From Anaerolineae bacterium (GTDB taxonomy: Bacteria; Chloroflexota; Anaerolineae; B4-G1): a stretch of DNA of 5,851 bases. Positions 1 to 4,993 of this stretch are shown here, piece after piece. The notes beneath the pieces were generated by a model. It did not search any database and was not told where the DNA came from. It was given only the letters and a program-made list of their open reading frames with translations. Positions within the stretch are counted from its first letter, which is position 1, and every line of letters begins with the position of its first letter. The DNA lies in the NCBI GenBank assembly GCA_030620125.1, contig JAUXFI010000133.1, positions 1 to 5,851 on the forward strand, given 5' to 3'. A program made the position numbers and the translations under genes.

Positions 1-139
1 AATCCTCACCAGAGTTCAACTGCAAGTTCCTGGTACCACCGGCACTGGTGAATATCTGCGTGGTGGCGCCGGTAGGCAAGGCTGTGTCGACGAGCCCCAT
101 TTACAAGTCTACCAATTTACCAATGAATGAGCTGAGCAA
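1..139. other. Upstream region without a recognisable gene
   Basis: No recognisable protein is encoded here. Frame 3 stays open from base 3 to a TGA at 141-143 that overlaps the nuoJ ATG as ATGA, and frame 2 stays open to about 127, but neither translation resembles NuoI, NuoH or another protein I know. The segment contains short inverted motifs (CACC...GGTG near 47-51 and GGCGCCGGT at 64-72) and an A/T-richer stretch of related words (TTTACAAG, CTACCAAT, TTACCAAT; about 109-125), which looks like repetitive intergenic DNA. No convincing -35/-10 pair was seen. The nuo genes that normally precede nuoJ (nuoH, nuoI) are not visible, so they either lie further upstream or are elsewhere. Confidence 0.5.
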
Positions 140-643
140 ATGACCGTCGAACAAGTTCTCTTTATTATTTTCGGCGCGCTCGCGTTAGGAGCGGCGCTGT
201 TGGTGGTGACCCGTCGCAACGTGCTCCATGCGACGTGGTTCCTGATCCTCTCATTCTTTGGCGTGGCGGGGCTGTACGTGCTGCTGGAAGCCCCTTTCCT
301 GGCTGCCGTGCAGTTGTTCATCTATGCAAGCAGCATGGCAATCCTGATCATCTTTACCATCACTCTCACGCGGGATAAGAACGGGAATGAGAACGTCGCC
401 GGACGCAACCGGCAGTGGCGAGCAGCCGCGCTGGTGGCAGTGGCCCTGTGTGGCGTGCTGGGATGGGTGGCCTGGAGCCACAATTGGACGGCGGCAGCCC
501 CTGGGCCGGTGCCTGAAGACAGTATCGCCATCCTGGGGAAGGCGCTGGTGGACCCGCAGGGATTGCTGTTACCTTTCGAGGTCGCCGCAGTTCTGCTCCT
601 GGTAACGCTCATCGGCGCGGCGGCAATCGTCAGGGAACGATAA
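140..643 (+). CDS. nuoJ: NADH-quinone oxidoreductase subunit J (NuoJ)
   Basis: NuoJ is a membrane-arm subunit of complex I near the quinone site, part of the proximal proton path between NuoH and NuoK/NuoN. The 167-residue product has about five predicted membrane segments and the family core at residues 50-76, with AAVQLFIYA followed by SSMAILIIF, then a charged loop (76-92) and a last helix ending in IVRER. The length is normal for NuoJ. The ATG at 140 gives the usual N-terminus that enters a membrane helix within six residues; no strong Shine-Dalgarno sequence precedes it. It ends 13 bases before nuoK, as expected for an operon. Oddity: the conserved YAGA of transmembrane helix 3 reads YASS here (Ser64 at the place of E. 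coli Gly61, in the region that forms the pi-bulge). The family call rests on the core motif and gene order. Confidence 0.95.
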   Translation: MTVEQVLFIIFGALALGAALLVVTRRNVLHATWFLILSFFGVAGLYVLLEAPFLAAVQLFIYASSMAILIIFTITLTRDKNGNENVAGRNRQWRAAALVAVALCGVLGWVAWSHNWTAAAPGPVPEDSIAILGKALVDPQGLLLPFEVAAVLLLVTLIGAAAIVRER

Positions 644-644
644 C

Positions 645-648
645 GGAG
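645..648 (+). promoter_or_regulatory. Ribosome binding site of nuoK
   Basis: GGAG lies 8 bases before the nuoK ATG at 657 and immediately follows the nuoJ TAA. It fixes the nuoK start and fits coupled translation of nuoJ and nuoK. Confidence 0.7.
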
Positions 649-656
649 TAATAACC

Positions 657-962
657 ATGGTTCCTTTGGAATGGTACCTCATCCTGGCGGCGGCCTTGTT
701 CTGTACGGGCGTTTACGGCGTCCTGTCGCGGCGTAATGCCGTCGCCATCCTGATGGGCCTCGAATTGATGCTCAACGGGGTCAACATCAACCTGGTCGCC
801 TTCTGGCGCTACCTGGAGCCGGGGGGGGCAACAGGGCGGGCATTCGCGCTGTTCGTGTACACCATCGCAGTGGCAGAGGTTGCAGTGGGCCTGGCGCTCG
901 TCGTTGCCCTGCGGCGTACACACGACACCGTCACATTGGAGGACGTAGACCTGTCAAGTTAA
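657..962 (+). CDS. nuoK: NADH-quinone oxidoreductase subunit K (NuoK)
   Basis: NuoK is the small three-helix subunit of complex I, related to MrpC, and supplies glutamates to the proton path linking the quinone site to the antiporter-like subunits. The 101-residue product is full length. It has the RR pair at 25-26 in the cytoplasmic loop, MGLELMLN with Glu36 (E. coli Glu36) and VAEVAVGLAL with Glu74 (E. coli Glu72), and it ends in the usual acidic tail TLEDVDLSS. Three hydrophobic helices lie at about 4-23, 28-52 and 62-85. Start: the ATG at 657 with GGAG 8 bases upstream. In contrast to NuoL and NuoM in this window, both channel glutamates are kept, so the proximal part of the pumping machinery looks intact. 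A stem-loop begins on the last base of its TAA stop codon. Confidence 0.97.
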   Translation: MVPLEWYLILAAALFCTGVYGVLSRRNAVAILMGLELMLNGVNINLVAFWRYLEPGGATGRAFALFVYTIAVAEVAVGLALVVALRRTHDTVTLEDVDLSS

Positions 963-994
963 GGTGCGACGCACTTTAAAAGTGCATCGCACCT
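962..994. repeat. Intercistronic stem-loop between nuoK and nuoL
   Basis: A near-perfect inverted repeat pairs AGGTGCGACGCACTT (962-976) with AAGTGCATCGCACCT (980-994). It has 15 positions with one C/A mismatch (970 against 986) and a 3-base loop. It starts on the final base of the nuoK stop codon and ends 13 bases before the nuoL ATG. No T-run follows, so it does not look like an intrinsic terminator. It could protect or process the message, limit read-through, or affect nuoL translation, since nuoL has no clear Shine-Dalgarno sequence. It may also be a copy of a dispersed palindromic repeat; that cannot be judged from one copy. Confidence 0.85.
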
Positions 995-1007
995 CAAGTT
1001 CATTGAT

Positions 1008-3317
1008 ATGTCAACTTTTAATCTGACCTGGCTGATTCCAATCTTTCCCCTGCTGGCCTTTGTAGCCATCGCCCTGGGGGCTTACCGGAACAGAACCGCC
1101 ACTCGGTGTCTGGCGATCGGCGCTGCCGCCATCTCTTTCATCCTGGCGCAGGCCGTCTTCTGGAAGGCGGCGCTGCTCCCGGTGGGCGCAGGGGAGGCGG
1201 CCTTTGAGAGTATCGCCGGCTGGTTCCCCACCGGCACCGGCGTCTTTGAGGCCAGCGTGTGGGTTGACCCGCTGACGACGGTAATGCTGCTCGCGGTGCC
1301 ACTTGTCTGCCTGCTGGTCTTTGTCTACGGCGTGGGCTACATGCGGGACGACCCGCGCTACAGCCGCTTTTTCGCCTACCTCTCCCTGCTCGCCGCTGGC
1401 ATGCTGGGACTGGTGGTCTCCGGCAACCTGCTGATGCTGTTCCTGTGCTGGGAGGTGATGGGACTGTGCTCCTATCTCCTGACCGGCCTGCGGGTCGAGG
1501 AGGAACCGGCCTACCGCACCGGGCTGAAGGCTTTCCTGGTAACCAAAGTGGGCGACGTGTTCCTGCTGCTGGGCCTGCTGGTGTTGTACTCGGCCACTGG
1601 TTCGCTGCAGTACCGCGATATCTTTGACGCCGGGACGCTGGATATGCTGGCGCGCACTGGGTTCCTGGGCACGCAGTTCCCGGTGGGGACTGGTGTAGCG
1701 TTGCTGATCTTGAGCGGGGTGGTGTCCCAGGCAGCCCAATTCCCGCTGCACGTCTGGCTGCCCGACGCGGTGGAAGTCCCCGCTCCCGCCTCGGCTCTCA
1801 TTCAGTCCGCGACGACGACGCTGGCCGGCGTCTACCTGATGGCGCGTTGTTTCCCTCTGTACACGCTAGTCGGGGGCGAGGTCCAGACGGTGATGGTAGC
1901 CGCCGGCGCTCTCACCGCCTTTCTCGCCGCGCTGATCGCCACGACGCAGGACGACGTCAGGCGCGTGCTGGCTTTCTCCACCATCAGCCAGTTGGGCTAC
2001 GTGGTAGCCGCACTGAGCGCCGGGGCTTATGTGGCCGGGGTGTTCCACCTCACCACCCACGCCTTCTTCAAGGCACTGCTCGTCCTGGGGGCGGGCTCCG
2101 TCACTCACGCGATGGAGCACAGACCCCCCTCCCCCTGTGAGGGGGAGGGGCCGGGGGAGGGGATTCCCTTTGATCCCCACGACGTGAAAACCATGGGTGG
2201 GCTGGCGCAGCGGCAGCCGGTCACTTGTTGGGCTTTTGTCGCCGGCGCGCTGTCGCTCTCCGGCTTACCGCTTCTCACGACGGGTTTCTGGTCCCAGGAA
2301 AGAGTTCTGAACGCGGCCTACGAGGCCCAACGCCCGGTCATTTTCTGGATACTGGCGGTCACGGCCGGCCTGACGGCCTTTTACGCAGTGCGGCTGTTGT
2401 GCCTGATCTTTCTGGGGCAGCCGCGCAGCGAGGCCGCCGCCAACGCCTGCGAGAGCGAACAGAGTATGACGATCCCGCTCGCCGTCCTGGTGCCCTTTGC
2501 CGTCTGCCTGGGCTGGGGGGGGCTGATCCCCGGTTGGTTCTATCGCTTCGTCGGAGGCCGCCAGGCAGCAGGAGTGGCATACTCCGACTGGCAGCCACCG
2601 GTTATCCTGGCAATCTTTGCACTGGGCGGGTTACTGGTCGGGTACCTGGCCTATGGCCGGGAGCCACTGAAAGCCGGACAGATGGATCGCCTGGAGACCG
2701 GGATGTGTTATCTACGGCTGGGCTGGCTCTACGATTTTATTCGCGCCGGCTTCCATCTCGACGAGTTCTACCAGGCGACCTTCGTCCGTGGCACAGTGAG
2801 CCTGGCGCGTGCTTGCGCGGGCTTTGAGCGCAAGGTGCTGGAGAGGATAGTTGGCTTCGTTGCAGGAGCAGGGCGGGCAGCGTCGCGGGCCGCCGGTCGC
2901 TGTGATACGCTGGTGGTAGATGGAGTGGTCAGCCGGGTGGCGTGGATAGGCCAGGCAACGTCGGAGGCAAGCGGTCGCTTTGACGTGCTGGTGGTGAACA
3001 GAGTGGTCAATCTGGTGGGACAGGCAACCCGGGCGATCTCGGAACTCGTCGCCCTCCTCGACCCGCGCGTCCTCGACCCCCTGGCGGACGCAGCCGGCCA
3101 GGCGGCGCGCGCCACCGCAAGCACGAGTGGGGCTTTTGACACCCGCGTCGTGGATAGCGCAGTGGAGGGAATGGGCAGCGCGGTCAGAGCGGGCGGGCGG
3201 TTGTTCCGTTACATTCTCCAGACTGAGCGGCCACAGGACCACCGCCTGGTGGCCTTTATCTCTGTGCTGGTGCTGGTGGCGATGTATCTCGCCATGGTGT
3301 ATTCTGCGTGGTGGTGA
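1008..3317 (+). CDS. nuoL: NADH-quinone oxidoreductase subunit L (NuoL), with an extended lateral helix
   Basis: NuoL is the distal antiporter-like subunit of complex I, which conducts protons and sends a long lateral amphipathic helix back along the arm. Family signatures in order: FEASVWVDPLTTVML (about 79-93), FLCWEVMGLCSYLL with Glu149 (E. coli Glu144), AQFPLHVWLPDA (243-254), the STISQLGY stretch (about 325-332), THAFFKALLVLGAGSVTHAM with Lys355 (E. coli Lys342), and SGLPLLTTGFWSQERVL (about 418-434). At 769 residues it is far longer than E. coli NuoL (613). Two parts account for this: a palindrome-encoded insert (372-388) and five 26-residue repeats (605-734), followed by a final helix (about 747-767). 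Gln replaces conserved Lys/His at 241, 266 and 430 (E. coli K229, H254, K399). The ATG at 1008 gives the standard N-terminus but lacks a clear ribosome binding site. The frame is otherwise intact. The identity is secure; normal pumping is not. Confidence 0.96.
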   Translation: MSTFNLTWLIPIFPLLAFVAIALGAYRNRTATRCLAIGAAAISFILAQAVFWKAALLPVGAGEAAFESIAGWFPTGTGVFEASVWVDPLTTVMLLAVPLVCLLVFVYGVGYMRDDPRYSRFFAYLSLLAAGMLGLVVSGNLLMLFLCWEVMGLCSYLLTGLRVEEEPAYRTGLKAFLVTKVGDVFLLLGLLVLYSATGSLQYRDIFDAGTLDMLARTGFLGTQFPVGTGVALLILSGVVSQAAQFPLHVWLPDAVEVPAPASALIQSATTTLAGVYLMARCFPLYTLVGGEVQTVMVAAGALTAFLAALIATTQDDVRRVLAFSTISQLGYVVAALSAGAYVAGVFHLTTHAFFKALLVLGAGSVTHAMEHRPPSPCEGEGPGEGIPFDPHDVKTMGGLAQRQPVTCWAFVAGALSLSGLPLLTTGFWSQERVLNAAYEAQRPVIFWILAVTAGLTAFYAVRLLCLIFLGQPRSEAAANACESEQSMTIPLAVLVPFAVCLGWGGLIPGWFYRFVGGRQAAGVAYSDWQPPVILAIFALGGLLVGYLAYGREPLKAGQMDRLETGMCYLRLGWLYDFIRAGFHLDEFYQATFVRGTVSLARACAGFERKVLERIVGFVAGAGRAASRAAGRCDTLVVDGVVSRVAWIGQATSEASGRFDVLVVNRVVNLVGQATRAISELVALLDPRVLDPLADAAGQAARATASTSGAFDTRVVDSAVEGMGSAVRAGGRLFRYILQTERPQDHRLVAFISVLVLVAMYLAMVYSAWW
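2121..2171. repeat. Palindromic G/C-rich element inserted in frame in nuoL
   Basis: The NuoL motif GAGSVTHAM is normally followed within a few residues by (D/E)..(I/V)(R/K).MGGL. Here about 17 extra codons (residues 372-388) come between, reading RPPSPCEGEGPGEGIPF. The DNA has a perfect 11-bp inverted repeat, CCCCTCCCCCT (2126-2136) against AGGGGGAGGGG (2140-2150) with a 3-base loop, and then a second direct copy of GGGGGAGGGG (2153-2162). The length is a multiple of three and no stop results. The insert lies in a loop between membrane helices, a tolerant site. The pattern resembles dispersed C/G-rich palindromes of intergenic regions in Chloroflexota and other bacteria, and the in-frame insertion recalls Rickettsia palindromic elements; membership of such a family is inferred. 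The exact insertion ends are uncertain by a few codons. Confidence 0.8.
2141..2162 (+). other. Potential G-quadruplex motif within nuoL
   Basis: Four G-runs of 5, 4, 5 and 4 bases are separated by A, CC and A. This meets the usual four-run, short-loop quadruplex pattern on the sense strand, so it would also be present in the nuoL mRNA. It competes with the hairpin formed by 2126-2150. Structure formation is inferred. Confidence 0.6.
2820..3209 (+). repeat. Five tandem 78-bp units encoding 26-residue repeats in the NuoL lateral helix
   Basis: NuoL residues 605-734 divide into five consecutive 26-residue units: 605-630, 631-656, 657-682, 683-708 and 709-734. Position 3 is acidic in all five (E607, D633, D659, D685, D711), position 6 is Val in all five, position 7 is Val or Leu, and position 8 is E/D/N/D/D; position 2 is Phe in three. 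A Gly-x-Ala segment recurs in register in units 3-5 (G671, G697, G723). Units 2 and 3 also match at DNA level: 2895-2931 against 2973-3009 agree at 29 of 37 bases by hand count. E. coli NuoL has room for about one such unit between its FDWLYD region and its last helix. Unit 4 carries two prolines (686, 691) that could kink a helix. The array looks like repeated in-frame duplication followed by divergence. Confidence 0.88.
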
Positions 3318-3344
3318 CGTATAACGTAAAGCGTAAAACGTAAT
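3317..3344 (+). repeat. Heptanucleotide array after nuoL
   Basis: Four consecutive seven-base words, ACGTATA, ACGTAAA, GCGTAAA and ACGTAAT, begin on the last base of the nuoL TGA. Short heptamer arrays of this kind are known from intergenic DNA of cyanobacteria and, from memory, Chloroflexota. The last two words form the left arm of the inverted repeat described separately. Confidence 0.65.
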
Positions 3345-3382
3345 CAACCTGCCGTGTAGACCGACGTCTTTACGTTTTACGC
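3331..3382. repeat. Perfect 13-bp inverted repeat between nuoL and nuoM
   Basis: GCGTAAAACGTAA (3331-3343) is exactly complementary to TTACGTTTTACGC (3370-3382), with 26 bases between the arms. A small AGAC/GTCT stem (3358-3361 with 3366-3369) could form inside. The right arm lies 10 bases before the nuoM ribosome binding site. There is no T-tract after the right arm, so it is not a typical terminator. It could be a dispersed intergenic repeat, an mRNA stability element or a partial transcription attenuator. Confidence 0.8.
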
Positions 3383-3392
3383 CGCTGGACGC

Positions 3393-3400
3393 AAAGGAGG
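3393..3400 (+). promoter_or_regulatory. Strong ribosome binding site of nuoM
   Basis: AAAGGAGG ends 7 bases before the nuoM ATG at 3408. It is the only near-consensus Shine-Dalgarno sequence in the window and settles the nuoM start. nuoL, in contrast, has none. Confidence 0.85.
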
Positions 3401-3407
3401 ACACGAT

Positions 3408-4946
3408 ATGACATATTTCCCAATTCTAAGCGCGATCATTTTCGCCCCGCTGGCAGGCGCGTTGCTGGTACTGGTCATCCCCCGCGAGGATGCCAAGACG
3501 ATCCGGCGGGTGGGGACGGCCTTCGCCTTCCTGACGCTCGTTCTGGCTATCATCTTGTGGGTGGAAGTGACCCGCAGGGGAGCGGGCACAGTACAGTTCG
3601 AGGAGCTATACCCGTGGATCCCCACGTTCGATGTCTCCTTCCACGTGGGGGCGGATGGCCTCAGCGCGCCGTTGATCCTCCTGACCACGCTGCTGACGAC
3701 GTTGGGTCTGTTTTATTCAGCCCGCACCATCAAAGAGCGGGTCAAGGAATACTATCTGCTGTTTCTCGTGTTAGAGATGGGGCTATGCGGCGTCTTGCTT
3801 TCCCTCAACCTGGTGCAGTTCTGTGTTTTCTGGGGATTGGCTATGGTGCCAATGTTCCTGGTCATCGGCGTGTGGGGTGGGGAGAAACGAGAACACGCGG
3901 CGATCAAGTATTTTATCTACACACTGCTGGGCAGCGTGGCGCTGCTCCTGGCGAGCCTGAGCGTCTACGTGCAGACCGGCACCTTTGAGATCGCACAGGC
4001 AGCGGCAGCCCGGCCTTTTCACAGTGCCGACCAATGGACGTGGGCCTGCCTGGTCTTTTGGGGCTTTTTCATCGGTTTCGCCATCAAGATGGCCTGTTTC
4101 CCCTTCCACAGTTGGCTGCCCGACGCCCACACGGAGGCGCCCACGGCGGGCAGCGTCGTTATGGCTGGCGTGCTGCTGAACCTGGGAGGCTACGGGTTGA
4201 TGCGGGTGGCGCTCCCGCTTTTCCCCGAGGTGTTCCGCCACTTTGTCGTGGACGTGCCCATCATCCCCATCCTGGCCGTCATCAGCATCGTCTACGGGGC
4301 ACTGGTCTGTATGGCGCAGTGGGACCTGAAGCGCCTGGTCGCCTATTCTTCGGTGGCACATAAGGGCTACGTCACGCTGGGCGTATGCGCGGCCGCGGCT
4401 GGTTACGGCATGTTGGATAACAAGGAGGCCCTCGATCTGGCCACGACCAGTCTGAGCGGCGCGGCGATGCAGATGTTCGCTTACGGCATCATCACCGGCG
4501 GGTTGTTCTTCCTGGTGGGCATTCTCTACGAGCGCACCCACACCCGCGACTTGAAAGAGTTCGGCGGGTTGGCGAGCCAGATACCCTACTACTACGGCGT
4601 GATGATGGTGGCGTGCCTGGCCGGTCTGGGGATGCCGGGGCTGTGCGGCTTCTGGGGCGAGTTCTTTGTCTTCCGGGGGGCAGTAGGCTTTATCCCGGCC
4701 TACGCTTTCATCGGCGTCCTGGGCATCATCTTTACGGCGGCCTACATACTTTGGAAGGTCGTACAGCATCTTTTCCTGGGCCGGCTGGACAAAGAGAAGT
4801 GGGGCCAGTTGCAGGATATGACGTGGTGGGAGAAGGTGACGATGTGGCCGTTGGTGCTGGTGATGGTGGTCTTTGGGTTTTATCCTGCCCCGATCCTAGA
4901 GTTGCTCAACAAGGCAGCGGCGACGTTGTTGGAGGGGTTGCCGTAG
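3408..4946 (+). CDS. nuoM: NADH-quinone oxidoreductase subunit M (NuoM), altered channel residues
   Basis: NuoM is the middle antiporter-like proton channel of complex I, normally with about 14 membrane helices. The 512-residue product has normal length and clear family motifs: FHVGADGLSAPLILLTTLL (about 78-96), VPMFLVIGVWGG (147-158), FAIKMACFPFHSWLPDAHTEAP with Lys227 (E. coli Lys234), SSVAHKGYVTLGV with His318 (E. coli His322), LYERTHTRDLKEFGGL (about 374-389), and GLGMPGLCGFWGEFF with Glu418 (E. coli Glu407). Three conserved polar residues are replaced: Gly143 in FWGLAMVPMF where FWE is expected (E. coli Glu144), Asn258 in VLLNLGGYG (Lys265), and Tyr359 in MQMFAYG (His348). A lysine, Lys319, directly follows His318. 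WLPDAHTEAP marks it as NuoM rather than NuoN. nuoN, the usual next gene, is missing downstream. Confidence 0.95.
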   Translation: MTYFPILSAIIFAPLAGALLVLVIPREDAKTIRRVGTAFAFLTLVLAIILWVEVTRRGAGTVQFEELYPWIPTFDVSFHVGADGLSAPLILLTTLLTTLGLFYSARTIKERVKEYYLLFLVLEMGLCGVLLSLNLVQFCVFWGLAMVPMFLVIGVWGGEKREHAAIKYFIYTLLGSVALLLASLSVYVQTGTFEIAQAAAARPFHSADQWTWACLVFWGFFIGFAIKMACFPFHSWLPDAHTEAPTAGSVVMAGVLLNLGGYGLMRVALPLFPEVFRHFVVDVPIIPILAVISIVYGALVCMAQWDLKRLVAYSSVAHKGYVTLGVCAAAAGYGMLDNKEALDLATTSLSGAAMQMFAYGIITGGLFFLVGILYERTHTRDLKEFGGLASQIPYYYGVMMVACLAGLGMPGLCGFWGEFFVFRGAVGFIPAYAFIGVLGIIFTAAYILWKVVQHLFLGRLDKEKWGQLQDMTWWEKVTMWPLVLVMVVFGFYPAPILELLNKAAATLLEGLP

Positions 4947-4993
4947 GGTTTTGGGCGGGGAAATGGTGGCACAACTGTAGTTAGCCCGCCTAA
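4947..4993. other. Junction between nuoM and the phosphorylase gene
   Basis: This 47-base gap marks the point where the nuo set ends and base composition falls. GGCGGG (4954-4959) and CCCGCC (4985-4990) are complementary over 6 bp with 25 bases between, too weak and without a T-run for a confident terminator. No remnant of nuoN was seen. Confidence 0.5.

Noticed and set aside
3..143. Open frame 3 whose stop overlaps the nuoJ start as ATGA, as if the end of an upstream gene
   Set aside because: The translation resembles no nuo subunit or other family I recognise, frame 2 is open over most of the same stretch, and the DNA near 109-125 looks repetitive.
2225..2827. 200-codon + strand open frame inside nuoL
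   Set aside because: It is Arg/Gly/Pro-rich and overlaps clear NuoL membrane segments in another frame; no independent start signal or motif.
1008..3317. nuoL as a pseudogene because of its odd length and changed residues
   Set aside because: The frame is intact over 769 codons, the extra parts are exact multiples of three, and core motifs including Glu149 and Lys355 are kept.
3783..4769. Long open frame on the - strand (328 codons) opposite nuoM
   Set aside because: It is the mirror of a high-GC coding gene; its translation is rich in Gln, His, Arg and Asp with no domain, and similar - strand shadows lie opposite nuoL.
3408..4946. Reading this gene as nuoN or an Mrp antiporter subunit
   Set aside because: WLPDAHTEAP, YERTHTRDL and the gene order after nuoL are typical of NuoM; NuoN and MrpD carry different motifs at these places.
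4954..4990. Intrinsic terminator after nuoM
   Set aside because: Only a 6-bp stem with a 25-base loop and no T-run.
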